The notes: generated from the sequence alone by a model not told the origin. A stretch of DNA of 63,810 nt from Neobacillus soli NBRC 102451 (GCF_001591665.1 NZ_BCVI01000062.1:1-63810), one strand, 5' to 3'. Positions 25,207-35,214 are shown, counted from the stretch's first letter. Program-made: numbers and translations.

Positions 25207-26433
25207 TTATCTATTAACTTTTTCCCGGCATAATTTTAACACAGTATTAAGCAAAACGTCAGCGCCTTTAGCGCAGTTTTCATATGAAGTGAGTTCATCT
25301 TCACGATGGCTGTATCCATTTACACTTGGGACAAAAATCATCGCAGTTGGGATATAAGAGGCGATGAATTGGGCGTCATGTCCAGCGCCGCTGTACATTT
25401 GATTTTCTTTATAGCCCAGCTCTTTGCAAGCGGCCCTAACCGTACCAACGACTTCTTCATTAAAGTCAACCGTATCCCGGTCCCAGAGAAGGGTCGTTTT
25501 TACCGAACAGCCGTTAGAACTGCGCGGCAATCCTTCCACTATTCGGCTTACTTCCGCAATAACCTCAGGGTCCTGATGTCTCGATTCTAAAGTAAAGGTT
25601 ACTTCTAAAGGAATAACGGTATGAATATTTGGATAGGCATTGATCCTTCCGATTGTGTAAACAAGATCCGCATCGAGTCGCTGTAATTGTTTTTGCATAT
25701 CGACAATCATATTGGCAGCCGTGAACATGGGGTCTTTGCGCATGCTAATCGGTGTTGTGCCGGCATGATTAGATTCTCCGTAGACGGAGATTTCGTAGCA
25801 AACCATTCCCAGCACACCTGCTACAACGCCGATATCTAAGTTTTTCCGTTCCAGTACAGGTCCTTGTTCAATATGCAGTTCGATATAAGCGCTTGCTTCT
25901 TTTAAACGATTTGCGGCGGAGCCCTCGAAATCGCTTTCATTTAAGGCTTGAGCAAATGTAATGCCGTTCTTGTCTGTTGAAGCGAGCATTTTCGTTTTAT
26001 CAAATTTTCCGGATAACACGCCGGAAGACATAAGGGATGGCTCGAACCGGGCTCCTTCTTCGTTTGTAAAATTGACAATCGTAATTGGGTAGTCTAACTC
26101 AATTTTTTCATCTTTTATCGTATAGACCGTCTCTAAAGCCGTTAGGACACCAAGCACTCCATCGAAACGTCCGCCTTTGATGACAGAGTCCAAATGAGAG
26201 CCGATAACGATAGGGGGCAAGTCCTTCTTTCCTAGTAATTTTGCATACATGGTTCCCATGTCGTCGTATGTTACGGTCATTCCTATTTCTTCGCATAATG
26301 TTTGGAATTTCTTGCGGGCTGCGAAATCTTCAGCAGATAATGAAAGCCTGGTTACTCCGTTGTTTTCTGTTTTGCCAAACAAACTAAATAAATCAATTAA
26401 TTTTTCAAGCCGGTTCGCATTACATTTTATCAC
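25207..26433 (-). CDS. M20-type Zn-dependent amidase (N-carbamoyl amino acid / ureidopropionate hydrolase family)
   Basis: A 408-residue hydantoinase/carbamoylase-family amidase. Visible motifs are GSHLDSVIKGGRFDG (metal His and Asp), FTNEEGARF (Glu pair), ELHIEQGP (His) and GAGHDAQ near the C-terminus. These enzymes remove the carbamoyl group from N-carbamoyl amino acids, allantoate or ureidopropionate. The start is GTG at 26433, 7 nt after GGAGGTC. It is the last gene of a four-gene minus-strand operon with a sodium symporter and a YtcJ-like amidohydrolase. The nearby aminotransferase and semialdehyde dehydrogenase make N-carbamoyl-beta-alanine an attractive substrate, but this is inference. 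Confidence 0.85.
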   Translation of the reverse strand: MIKCNANRLEKLIDLFSLFGKTENNGVTRLSLSAEDFAARKKFQTLCEEIGMTVTYDDMGTMYAKLLGKKDLPPIVIGSHLDSVIKGGRFDGVLGVLTALETVYTIKDEKIELDYPITIVNFTNEEGARFEPSLMSSGVLSGKFDKTKMLASTDKNGITFAQALNESDFEGSAANRLKEASAYIELHIEQGPVLERKNLDIGVVAGVLGMVCYEISVYGESNHAGTTPISMRKDPMFTAANMIVDMQKQLQRLDADLVYTIGRINAYPNIHTVIPLEVTFTLESRHQDPEVIAEVSRIVEGLPRSSNGCSVKTTLLWDRDTVDFNEEVVGTVRAACKELGYKENQMYSGAGHDAQFIASYIPTAMIFVPSVNGYSHREDELTSYENCAKGADVLLNTVLKLCREKVNR

Positions 26434-26450
26434 AGGGAGACCTCCTTTAA

Positions 26451-27929
26451 TTATTTGACCAATTCTATCTTAGAGCTTGCTCTTGCTGCCAAGTTGTTCG
26501 TTATTAAACTTACAAGCACTCCAATGAAAATATTAACAGCAATGGCTACGAAACCAATGTTAATGTCGTTCAAGGCGCTTGGAATATTTGGGAAGATATC
26601 GACTAATTTAAATGAAGTGACAGCATTTATTAATACGATGGATACTCCTGTTACAATCCCGGCAATCGCCCCGTACGTATTCAAGAACTTTGTACCAAAA
26701 AATCCGAAAATCAGAGCCGGCACTAATTGTGTGATTAATCCATATGACATGATGTTTAGAATGGCCAATGCATCCCCGCCGATAATGCTGAAAACATAAG
26801 CCGTTAAAATAATGAACAAAACAAATAATTTGGATACGGTTAGTTGCTGGCGGTCGCTTGAGTTTGGCTTGATTAACTTGTAAAAGCCTGTCATTAACCC
26901 GACTGCTCCGGACATAACCATAACAGATACCGGCACCAACGCTGTAAGCAAGCCTGCCCCGCCAACAATTCCCACAAACCAAGGATCGAAGGTTTTCATT
27001 GTGAGTCGCAACAGTGAAAGGTCGCCGGCAGCGCCTTCTAATCCAGGTACTTGAATTATGGCAGCAAATCCAATGAAGAAGGCAAATAAAATTAAAACGG
27101 TATACAACGGCAGCGTGATCGCATTTTTCTTTAATGCGCGTTCACTTTTCGCTGATAGGACTATAGTAAACGACTGTGGCAATAGGTAAAAACCAAATGC
27201 ATTTAAAATGATGGTCGAAATAAACCATGACTGGCTTAAGCCTTCAGATGCAAATGTTAACGCTTCCGGTTTAACTGTTTGAATGGCTTCGAATAAAGGC
27301 TTGATGCCGCCAAAATAGTGATAAGGAATATAGATTCCTAAGAATATAATCACAAATAAAATCATGATATCCTTTAATACGGCATTCCAAGCAGATCCAT
27401 GGATGCCGGAAACCGTCACATAAATCGTCACGATTATGGCACCGATTGTTGAAGCCAGCAATGGTGAAAGGGTTCCATAGGAAGCTTCTGATACGATAAT
27501 TCCCAATCCTTTTAATTGGATGACGATATAGGGTATGAGCGCGATTAAACCGATGAAAGCTACAACGACACCCAGAGCTTTGCTGTTATAATTTTTCATA
27601 AAGTATTCAGGCTGTGAAATGACGTCATGCTTTTTGGCAAACCGCCAAATTTTCGGGACGATCCAATAGGAAAGCACATATGCCAAGCAAATATAGGCCG
27701 GAACATAGTAAGCGGCCGCGCCTTTTGAATAGGCCCATCCGCTGCCGCCTAAAAAGGTAAACGTTGTGTAAACTTCGCCGGCAATGAGCAGGAATACGAA
27801 AAGTGTGCCGAAGCCTTTATTCCCGACCGCGAATTCATTGACATTCATTTTTTTGCCGCGGGTTGCACGAATTCCTAAGTATAAAGCGACAACGGCAACG
27901 AAAAAGATGATGACTAAGGCGCTGTTCAT
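26451..27929 (-). CDS. Sodium:solute symporter family protein
   Basis: A 492-residue membrane transporter of the SSS family with about 13 hydrophobic helices and the conserved early segments (FAVGNKGFGTLFVFLLIAGE and GGSGWAYSKGAAAYYVPAY). It overlaps the preceding DUF3311 gene by 4 bases, and DUF3311 plus SSS is a recurrent pair in which the small protein is probably an accessory subunit. It likely imports the substrate of the neighbouring amidases. Confidence 0.88.
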   Translation of the reverse strand: MNSALVIIFFVAVVALYLGIRATRGKKMNVNEFAVGNKGFGTLFVFLLIAGEVYTTFTFLGGSGWAYSKGAAAYYVPAYICLAYVLSYWIVPKIWRFAKKHDVISQPEYFMKNYNSKALGVVVAFIGLIALIPYIVIQLKGLGIIVSEASYGTLSPLLASTIGAIIVTIYVTVSGIHGSAWNAVLKDIMILFVIIFLGIYIPYHYFGGIKPLFEAIQTVKPEALTFASEGLSQSWFISTIILNAFGFYLLPQSFTIVLSAKSERALKKNAITLPLYTVLILFAFFIGFAAIIQVPGLEGAAGDLSLLRLTMKTFDPWFVGIVGGAGLLTALVPVSVMVMSGAVGLMTGFYKLIKPNSSDRQQLTVSKLFVLFIILTAYVFSIIGGDALAILNIMSYGLITQLVPALIFGFFGTKFLNTYGAIAGIVTGVSIVLINAVTSFKLVDIFPNIPSALNDINIGFVAIAVNIFIGVLVSLITNNLAARASSKIELVK

Positions 27930-28138
27930 TGCACTTCACTTCCTTTATTTGCAGGATCCAATTTATAGACGATGAACAGAACCACCGATGATAGAATCAT
28001 CCATAATACAATCCAAAATAGTAAAAAGGGCAATCCTAAAACATACGGTTCAATCCGATTCGCAAGCGGCAGAAGGGCACCCATTCCTATGAAAGGAATA
28101 ATCAGCAATAATTGCGCATACTTTCTCACTTGCTTCAC
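27926..28138 (-). CDS. DUF3311 small membrane protein
   Basis: A 70-residue protein with two membrane helices (LLLIIPFIGMGALLP and LPFLLFWIVLWMILSSVVLFIVY) matching DUF3311. It overlaps both neighbours by 4 bases, indicating tight coupling with the symporter it is presumed to assist. Confidence 0.85.
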   Translation of the reverse strand: MKQVRKYAQLLLIIPFIGMGALLPLANRIEPYVLGLPFLLFWIVLWMILSSVVLFIVYKLDPANKGSEVQ

Positions 28139-29754
28139 ACTCCAATCCTATCAGCAATTTTTTCAAAAACTATTTCACCATCCAGTATGGTTGTATCAAC
28201 TTTCACTTCGGTGATTTTTTCAATTGGACAGTTTAATAGAGAAGTATTTACGATCACTAAATCCGCCAATTTCCCCGCTTCAATGCTGCCCTTCATCGTT
28301 TCATCGAAGCTTGCGTAGGCCGCGTTATACGTATACATGCGAATGGCATCCATTAGTGACACTGTTTGCTCTTGTCCAAAAGCTGTGTTTTGTCGGGTTA
28401 AGCGGGCAACGGCTGTGTAAATGCCCACGAATGGGTTAACGGTTGTGATAGGCGCATCTGAGCCAGCGGCGGTGATGATGCCTTGGTTCAGTAAGTCCCT
28501 TGCCGCATACATATAATGGGTTCGCTCGCCATAATTGCGAATATAGCTTTCGCCGAATTCATACGGGAATGATGGATTTAGAATCGGAATGACGTTGAGC
28601 GCCCTGGCCTTTTCTTGTAGGTCCGGCGGACATATTCCCAAATGCTCGACACGATGGCGATGGTCATCGCGCGGGTGTTCATGCAATAAACGTTCAATCA
28701 CGCCTAAATATTGCTCAATCGCCTTATCTCCTTGGGCATGCACGGTAATTTGATAGCCATTTTGATGCGCTTTGGAGAAGATGGAATACAGTTCTTCTTC
28801 TGTATACATCAAGTAACCGTAATTGTCGGGGGCGCTTGTGTAAGGCTCGCGGGTAGCAATGGTCGGCCCTGTGCTGCTGCCATCCGTAAATAGCTTTGCA
28901 GGCCCAATTTTGAAAAAGTCATTGCCGGTATGGGTCATGACGCCTGAATTTAACATGTTTTTCGTAAAATTTTCGCAATCCCCTAAACTAGCGATCATGG
29001 CATAAATCCTGACGTTGATTTGCTTTTTATGTGAAGCTATTTGCATAATTCTAAAGCTGTTTTCGTCAAATCCTCCCGCATCGTGGACACTTGTGATTCC
29101 ATGTGCAAATAATTGTTGCTGCGCTTTTGTTAGCGCATTAAACAATTCTTCCTCACTATAAGTTGCATATTGATTGAATTGTAAAAAGGCATTCTCGATG
29201 AGGCGGCCTGTAAATTTGCCGCTGCTGTCTTTTTCTATCGTTCCGCCTTTAGGATCAGGAGTTGCCGCATCAATATTGGCTAATTTTAAGGCAGCTGAAT
29301 TCACCACGCCGATATGCCCGCAGGTACGGGTAATGACAATCGGGTGTTCTTCTGTCAGGTGATCAAGCTCCTGGATGGTCGGATATCGTTGTTCCTCTAC
29401 CATTATTTCATTGAATCCAAATACTCGGATGATTTGTCCGGCATTAGTCTTTTGAACAATGGCGGCTAATTTTTCCAATAACTCTTGAATTGAATTTATA
29501 GCGGGTTCTTTACAGTTGAGGTGCATTAATGCATTGCCGTATAAAAAAAGATGCATATGTGCATCAATCAGACCGGGTAAAACAGATCTTCCATGCAAAT
29601 CAATGACTTTTGTGGTGGAGGAGATGCGCTTTCTGATTTCCTCCGTTGTGCCTACTGCGGCAATCTTGTTGCCCTCTATCAAACATGCTTCAAAGACTTC
29701 GTTTCTACTATTCACTGAAATGACTTCGCCGTTTACTAAAGCTGTCTGCTTCAT
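28135..29754 (-). CDS. YtcJ-like amidohydrolase
   Basis: A 539-residue metal-dependent hydrolase of the Amidohydro_3 group. Metal and active-site motifs are LPGLIDAHMHLFLYG (HxH), TVHAQGDKAIE, RHRVEHLG and AAGSDAPITTVNP. It is the first gene of the minus-strand operon, divergent from the PucR-type regulator. YtcJ relatives hydrolyse diverse amides, and its exact substrate is unknown. It is not a dihydropyrimidinase by its sequence pattern, so the ring-opening step, if any, is not explained by this gene. Confidence 0.85.
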   Translation of the reverse strand: MKQTALVNGEVISVNSRNEVFEACLIEGNKIAAVGTTEEIRKRISSTTKVIDLHGRSVLPGLIDAHMHLFLYGNALMHLNCKEPAINSIQELLEKLAAIVQKTNAGQIIRVFGFNEIMVEEQRYPTIQELDHLTEEHPIVITRTCGHIGVVNSAALKLANIDAATPDPKGGTIEKDSSGKFTGRLIENAFLQFNQYATYSEEELFNALTKAQQQLFAHGITSVHDAGGFDENSFRIMQIASHKKQINVRIYAMIASLGDCENFTKNMLNSGVMTHTGNDFFKIGPAKLFTDGSSTGPTIATREPYTSAPDNYGYLMYTEEELYSIFSKAHQNGYQITVHAQGDKAIEQYLGVIERLLHEHPRDDHRHRVEHLGICPPDLQEKARALNVIPILNPSFPYEFGESYIRNYGERTHYMYAARDLLNQGIITAAGSDAPITTVNPFVGIYTAVARLTRQNTAFGQEQTVSLMDAIRMYTYNAAYASFDETMKGSIEAGKLADLVIVNTSLLNCPIEKITEVKVDTTILDGEIVFEKIADRIGV

Positions 29755-29910
29755 CCGTTCACTCCCTTGTAAAAATTTTTGGAATATATCAAAAATATAA
29801 CATAGTTATTTAGCCAATCGAAATGAACAGAATGTAAAGTAGTTCTCTGTGCCGTTTTACAATATGTTATATTATTCAGTATAAAGTAATTTTTTAGGGG
29901 GTGGGTCAAC
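29755..29910. promoter_or_regulatory. Divergent promoter region of the catabolic module
   Basis: This 156-bp AT-rich gap separates the YtcJ-type operon from the PucR-type regulator. TTTACA and TATTAT/TATATT-like hexamers occur on both strands. A TTCGATTGGCTAA segment resembles, but does not match, the B. subtilis PucR box. Confidence 0.45.
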
Positions 29911-31479
29911 ATGTCTTATTCGCTGACTGTTCAAGATTTATTTGCTAAAAATCATTTTCAAAACGCAGAAATCATCGCTGGTTTAAGCGGGGTATTGAAT
30001 CCGATCAAATGGGTTCATATACTGGAATCGAAAGATATCACTAGTTTAATAAAGGGCAGCGAATTAATTTTAACAACAGGAATTCAACTCGTTGAGGAAA
30101 AGACTTTCTTCCATTTTGTCGAACAACTGATTGAAAAAGAAGCAGCCGGACTATGCATTGAATATGGCGAGCATATTCAATCAGTGCCTGATCATGTAAT
30201 CAAGTTGGCCAATGACCATCATTTTCCGATTCTTGCGTTTCGCGAAATCGTTCCATATATTGAAATAACACAAGAAATACATAGTATTTTAATTAATCAA
30301 CAGTATGAAATGATCAAACGGTTGGAGAATTATTCACAAGAAATCAACAAATTAACATTGAAGATCACTCATTATGACCATCTTTTAATGAGACTTTATA
30401 AATATTTAAACATGAACGTTACCTTTATCATAAACGGCCAGCAGCCATTGTTTATACCAAATGTAAAACACGATATATATGAGGTCTTAAGGGAAAAATA
30501 TGAAACAACGGGGAGTTCCAAGCATTTTGCGAAATGTGAGGTTAATATATTAGAAGAACGTTACGGGGAACTATGCATTTTCACAGAGGACCGCACGATC
30601 AATGAGTTTGAATTGTTAGTATTGGATCGAACGGTTATTGCCCTGTCACAGTATTTGCTACGCAGCTTATATATCGAAGAGAAACAAAATATGCACTCGC
30701 GAATGGTTTTGGAATCTTGGTTAGCCGGAACCGTTGAAGATTCTGTGATTACTTCTTTCTTACAGGAACAGAGCTTTCACCATTTATTAAATTGCTCTTA
30801 CTTTGTATTGATTGACCAGATCAAGAAATCGAAGAAAGAAAATGATTTAAATTATTACAAACTATACTCCCGAAATGTTTTTGAAAAAAAAGGATTCGTT
30901 GTATTTTTATTAGAAGAGAAACAAAGGCTTATTTATGTGATTGCGGATATTTATGGACATGATCTAAAACACCGTATTATCGAGAGCATCGAGACAATCA
31001 GGAACTATAGAAAGAATCATCAATATATCAATCTATCTGTCACGACCGCTGTTGGGCAAATTGTGAATCATTATAAATTAGTCCATCAAAGTTACGAAAC
31101 GGCACAGGATACATTGTTAATCCGAAGTAACGCTGCCCATCTTTCTTATTTTTACGAAGATCTGTATTTACATCAATTAGTTCTTCAAATACAAAAAAAT
31201 AAAGCCATTATGAATATAGCCAAAAAATATTTAGAGCCTCTCTATGAATACGATGCTAAAAATAATGGGAATTTGATTGTCACATTGCAGGTGTATTTAC
31301 AATGCAATTGCCAGAAAAACGATGCGGCTGAAAAGCTATTTATTGTTCGTCAAACGTTATATCATCGTTTGTCTAAAATTGAAAGCTTAATAGGAAGTGA
31401 TTATATGCTTCCGCCTAAGCGTCTTGCGGTTGAGTTAATGTTGCTCGCTACGCAATTTCAATTTCAGCTAACAGATTAG
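29911..31479 (+). CDS. PucR family transcriptional regulator
   Basis: A 522-residue regulator. The N-terminal ~130 residues match the PucR/purine-catabolism N domain (TVQDLFAKNHFQNAEIIAGL; KGSELILTTG). A middle GAF/GGDEF-like region follows, and the C-terminus has the PucR helix-turn-helix (ETAQDTLLI, LQVYLQCNCQKNDAAEKLFIVRQTLYHRLSKIE). PucR relatives respond to allantoin-pathway or related metabolites. Its divergent position makes it the presumed activator of the amidohydrolase/symporter operon and perhaps of the downstream aminotransferase. A short terminator follows the stop. Confidence 0.87.
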   Translation: MSYSLTVQDLFAKNHFQNAEIIAGLSGVLNPIKWVHILESKDITSLIKGSELILTTGIQLVEEKTFFHFVEQLIEKEAAGLCIEYGEHIQSVPDHVIKLANDHHFPILAFREIVPYIEITQEIHSILINQQYEMIKRLENYSQEINKLTLKITHYDHLLMRLYKYLNMNVTFIINGQQPLFIPNVKHDIYEVLREKYETTGSSKHFAKCEVNILEERYGELCIFTEDRTINEFELLVLDRTVIALSQYLLRSLYIEEKQNMHSRMVLESWLAGTVEDSVITSFLQEQSFHHLLNCSYFVLIDQIKKSKKENDLNYYKLYSRNVFEKKGFVVFLLEEKQRLIYVIADIYGHDLKHRIIESIETIRNYRKNHQYINLSVTTAVGQIVNHYKLVHQSYETAQDTLLIRSNAAHLSYFYEDLYLHQLVLQIQKNKAIMNIAKKYLEPLYEYDAKNNGNLIVTLQVYLQCNCQKNDAAEKLFIVRQTLYHRLSKIESLIGSDYMLPPKRLAVELMLLATQFQFQLTD

Positions 31480-31484
31480 TGAAT

Positions 31485-31508
31485 CCCTCTTGTAAGAGGG
31501 GTTTTTTT
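31485..31508 (+). terminator. Terminator after PucR-type gene
   Basis: CCCTCT-TGTA-AGAGGG stem followed by a run of T. Confidence 0.75.
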
Positions 31509-31759
31509 CGTTTAGGAAATTATATATTTATTGATATGGGATAACCGTTCGGAAATATTTGTGCGTACCAGCGTTTGCTCTTTTTCCTGAATTTATGTGC
31601 GGAACCCCCTCGCGCGGACACCAGCTTTTGTTATTCGAAAAATAGTTGTCAATATGTGAAACGGTTCTCCTAAACATTTTACATTGTGTCTGATGATTAT
31701 CGGTTCATTACACTTCAAAATAGAGATTAAGAAAAACAAATTGTAAAGGAGAGACTCAA

Positions 31760-33103
31760 ATGGAAAATGTTCGAACCGCTGAAAATTTAGTCACGAAAGA
31801 TGAAAAATATCTTTGGCATGGAATGAAGCCGTATAACCCGCAAGCGACTGCCATTATTCAAAAAGCGAAGGGAGCTTGGCTGACGGATATTGAGGGCAAT
31901 CGTTATTTAGATGCCATGTCGGGATTATGGTGTGTAAATATTGGTTATGGAAGAGAAGAAGTGGCCAAAGCTGCCTACGACCAACTTCTGGAGAACAACT
32001 ATACACCATTAACAAGTAGTCATCCTGCGGCGATTTTACTTGCTGAAAAAATCAGTGATTTATTAGGCGGAGATTATGTTGTCTTTTTCTCCAACAGCGG
32101 CTCTGAGGCAAATGAAACCGCTTTTAAAATCGTCCGGCAGTATCACCAGCAAAAAGGGCAGGGCAGCCGTTATAAAATTGTCTCTCGGTACCGGGCCTAT
32201 CACGGGAACTCAATGGGAGCGCTCGCAGCAACAGGGCAAGCCGAGCGGAAGTATAAATACGAACCATTAGCACCGGGTTTTATTCATGTTAAAGCACCGG
32301 ATCAATACCGTAATAATGAGGATGGATTAAGCGAGCTGCCTTCCGTTAAGGCAGTGGATGAAATTATGACATGGGAACATTCAGAAACCATTGCGGCGAT
32401 GATTTTGGAGCCAATTATTACCGGGGGCGGGGTTATTATGCCTCAAGATGATTACTTAAAAGGTGTAAAAGAAGTGTGCGAGAAGCATGGCGCATTATTA
32501 ATCGTAGATGAAGTAATTTGCGGATTCGGACGTACTGGAAAAGCGTTCGGACATCAACATTATGGAGTGCAGCCGGATATTATCACAATGGCAAAGGGAC
32601 TTACCAGTGCTTACATGCCCCTTTCAGCAACCGCGGTAAAGAGAGAAATTTACGAAGAGTTCACGAAAAGCGGCAATTATGACTTTTTCCGCCATGTCAA
32701 TACATTTGGAGGCTCTCCAGCGGCATGCGCCGTTGCGTTGAAAAACCTCGAAATTATGGAGCGGGAAAATTTATTTGAACAATCTGCCGAAATGGGCGCA
32801 ATTTTACTAGAAGAATTAAAAACCAGGATTTCACAACATCCTAACGTTGGCGATATTCGCGGAAAAGGATTGCTTGTTGGAATTGAGCTGGTAGAAGACC
32901 GCGATACAAAAAAACCTTTGCCTGTCGAGAAGGTCAACCAAGTGATTGCCAAGTGCAAAGAACAACGACTCATTATTGGAAAAAATGGCGTAACCGTTGC
33001 AGGATATAACAATGTATTGACATTATCTCCACCGTTGAATATTACGTTAGAGGAAAAGGATTTTATTGTGGCAACATTAGTGCAAGCGATTGAATCATTA
33101 TAA
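31760..33103 (+). CDS. Class III aminotransferase, beta-alanine/omega-amino acid type
   Basis: A 447-residue PLP enzyme. Class III features are visible: FFSNSGSEANETAFKI (phosphate-binding loop), LIVDEVICGFGRTG (PLP Asp) and IITMAKGLTSAYMPLSA with the Schiff-base Lys. The omega-amino acid:pyruvate subgroup is likely from overall pattern. The next gene, 36 bp downstream, is a malonate/methylmalonate semialdehyde dehydrogenase, so beta-alanine to malonate semialdehyde (or 3-aminoisobutyrate to methylmalonate semialdehyde) is the natural reading. AAAGGAGAG precedes the ATG. Confidence 0.87.
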   Translation: MENVRTAENLVTKDEKYLWHGMKPYNPQATAIIQKAKGAWLTDIEGNRYLDAMSGLWCVNIGYGREEVAKAAYDQLLENNYTPLTSSHPAAILLAEKISDLLGGDYVVFFSNSGSEANETAFKIVRQYHQQKGQGSRYKIVSRYRAYHGNSMGALAATGQAERKYKYEPLAPGFIHVKAPDQYRNNEDGLSELPSVKAVDEIMTWEHSETIAAMILEPIITGGGVIMPQDDYLKGVKEVCEKHGALLIVDEVICGFGRTGKAFGHQHYGVQPDIITMAKGLTSAYMPLSATAVKREIYEEFTKSGNYDFFRHVNTFGGSPAACAVALKNLEIMERENLFEQSAEMGAILLEELKTRISQHPNVGDIRGKGLLVGIELVEDRDTKKPLPVEKVNQVIAKCKEQRLIIGKNGVTVAGYNNVLTLSPPLNITLEEKDFIVATLVQAIESL

Positions 33104-33139
33104 AGCTGCGGCTTTGAAAATCGAAGGGAGAATAGGTAG

Positions 33140-34654
33140 ATGACAAATATTACTGAAGTTAAAGAACTTACACATTTTATTGATGGAAAAATGGTTCCCG
33201 GTGAAAGCGGCCGTTTTTCAGACGTGTTCAATCCGGCAACAGGCGAAGTCATTGCGAAAGTGCCATTAGCTTCCGCAAACGAAGTGAAAGCTGCCATAAA
33301 AAAAGCAGAAGCCGCCTTTCCGAAATGGCGTGATCTGTCTGTAGCGAAGCGGGCTGAAATTGTCATGAATTTCCGCAGTCTGCTTACGAAAAATAAAGAT
33401 AAAATAATTGAATTAATCTGCGCTGAAAACGGCAAAACCGAAGAAGACGCAATGGGTGAAATTACACGCGCATTAGAATCGGTGGATTTAGCGATTAATG
33501 CGCCGCATTTGATGAAGGGTGAATACTCAGTCAATGTAGGCGGACAAATTAATGCTTATTCCGCTAAATATCCACTTGGCGTCGTGGCGGCAATTTCTCC
33601 ATTTAATTTTCCGATCATGGTGCCATTGGCGCAAACAAGCATGGCAGTGGCAGTTGGAAATGCTGTTATTTTAAAAGCTTCCGAGCGCGTGCCAATGACA
33701 GCATTATATATTAGTGAATTATGGAAAGAAGCAGGCCTCCCGGATGGTATTTGGACCATCATCAATGGCGATAAAGAGGCGGTAAATGAACTGCTTGAAA
33801 ATCCGGCAGTGCAGGCCATTTCGTTCGTAGGGTCTACACCTGTCGCGCATTATATTTATGAAACCGGCGCTAAATATGGCAAACGCGTTGTTGCCTTAGG
33901 AGGCGGCAAAAACAATATGGTTGTGATGCCGGATGCTGATTTGGAACAAGTAGCGAATGCTTTCATCAGCGCGGGGTATGGAGCTGCCTCACAACGTTGT
34001 ATGGCAATTTCTACCTTAATGCCGGTCGGACAAGAAACGGCTGATCGCCTGGTAGAAATTTTAAAAGAAAAGATTGATCGCTTAAAAGTAGGCGCTTATA
34101 CAGAAGGCGCAGATTATGGCCCGATAATTTCCATGCAGGCAAAAGAAAACATCCTAAAAGCAATTGACCGCAGTGAAGAAGAAGGCGCCACAATTGTTTG
34201 TGATGGACGTAATAAAGATGTTACCAAAAATAGCAAAGGATTCTTCTTAGCACCAACTTTGCTTGACCATGTAAAACCAGAAATGCAAATTTTTGAAGAA
34301 GAAGTCTTCGGACCTGTTCGGAATGTTGTACGTGTTGATACTTTAGAGGAAGCCATCAAATTAATTAATCAGCAAGAATTGGCAAATGGCGTAACAATTT
34401 TTACAAATAATGGGCTGGCAGCCAGGAAGTTTACTACTGAAATTGATGTAGGAATGGTCGGTGTCAATGTTCCGATTCCAATTCCGGTAGGTTACCACAA
34501 TTTTGCTGGTTTCAAGGGCTCAAGATTTGGCGAAGGACAGATGTTTGGGCCGGATCAGGCGCGGTTCTTTACTAAGACGAAAACGATTTCGGAGCGATGG
34601 TTAGCACCTAGTGAAAATAGTGGGTTGTCGTTTGCGTTTCCTAGTGATAAATAA
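33140..34654 (+). CDS. mmsA: CoA-acylating (methyl)malonate-semialdehyde dehydrogenase
   Basis: A 504-residue aldehyde dehydrogenase of the MmsA/IolA type. It has the family's start (THFIDGKMVPGESGRFSDVFNP), the NAD-binding AAISPFNFPIMVP and the catalytic Cys in AASQRCMAIS. MmsA converts malonate or methylmalonate semialdehyde to acetyl- or propionyl-CoA with CO2 release. It forms an operon with the aminotransferase and completes the inferred route from beta-alanine-type amines to CoA esters. A GGGTCAGTCCCC palindrome lies immediately downstream and may terminate the transcript. Confidence 0.9.
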   Translation: MTNITEVKELTHFIDGKMVPGESGRFSDVFNPATGEVIAKVPLASANEVKAAIKKAEAAFPKWRDLSVAKRAEIVMNFRSLLTKNKDKIIELICAENGKTEEDAMGEITRALESVDLAINAPHLMKGEYSVNVGGQINAYSAKYPLGVVAAISPFNFPIMVPLAQTSMAVAVGNAVILKASERVPMTALYISELWKEAGLPDGIWTIINGDKEAVNELLENPAVQAISFVGSTPVAHYIYETGAKYGKRVVALGGGKNNMVVMPDADLEQVANAFISAGYGAASQRCMAISTLMPVGQETADRLVEILKEKIDRLKVGAYTEGADYGPIISMQAKENILKAIDRSEEEGATIVCDGRNKDVTKNSKGFFLAPTLLDHVKPEMQIFEEEVFGPVRNVVRVDTLEEAIKLINQQELANGVTIFTNNGLAARKFTTEIDVGMVGVNVPIPIPVGYHNFAGFKGSRFGEGQMFGPDQARFFTKTKTISERWLAPSENSGLSFAFPSDK

Positions 34655-34678
34655 TTTTGGCTTTGCTACTGAATTTAA

Positions 34679-34720
34679 GGGTCAGTCCCCGCTATTTTAA
34701 TAATGGTGGGGGACTGACCC
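34679..34720. repeat. GGGTCAGTCCCC palindromic repeat, copy 3
   Basis: Perfect 12-bp arms GGGTCAGTCCCC / GGGGACTGACCC with an 18-nt AT-rich loop different from copy 1. Followed by a T run at 34729, it probably works as the mmsA terminator. Confidence 0.7.
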
Positions 34721-34745
34721 ACTGGCCTTTTTTTATAGATCAAAA

Positions 34746-35214
34746 TCAATACGTCTCTTCCGGGGTGAAATGGCCAATGCCCTTTAATTCATCGTCGAAA
34801 AATTTAAGAATTAGATCATTTTCTGTTTCAATACAGTAATATGGATCAATGTACACTTTTCCGCCTTGTATCATATTTGCAAGTATAGGTGAGAAAAGCG
34901 GTAAATCGGTCAAGCTTAAATGATTTGCCCCTTGAAAATGAACAGTATATGCCTCTTTGAAGTGTTCATTATTGGGTTTGTTCGCTACATAAGTGGAGTT
35001 GCTGTCGAGCTGTCCCCAAACATCGTCCGAAAAAATGTTAAGAAGTGGGGTCTTGAAGTCTTCGTCGCGTGCCACAAAATCATCGATTTCTTTCTTATAA
35101 ATAAGATCAATAAAGAACGGGGCTTCAATATTTATAACAGCTTTTATTTCATTCCGTTCTCTGCCTAGCCCAACACTTGCTGCGCCGCCCATTGAGTGCC
35201 TGAACACGCCAATT
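34746..35214 (-). pseudogene. Truncated alpha/beta hydrolase (copy of 46117-47421)
   Basis: These 469 bases match the C-terminal third of the membrane hydrolase at 46117, from the nucleophile motif (here HSMGGAASVGLG) to the last residues, with roughly one change in eight residues. Several substitutions affect conserved positions (for example WLG to GLG, NIDAPF to NIEAPF, where the Asp may be catalytic). Similarity stops abruptly near CACGCCAATT (35205-35214), beyond which the DNA is from an amidase gene. No start or ribosome site belongs to it, so it is a dead fragment. Confidence 0.85.

Noticed and set aside
32677..33534. Long 285-codon minus-strand ORF
   Set aside because: Antisense shadow of the aminotransferase and mmsA genes, which have clear catalytic motifs and ribosome sites on the plus strand.
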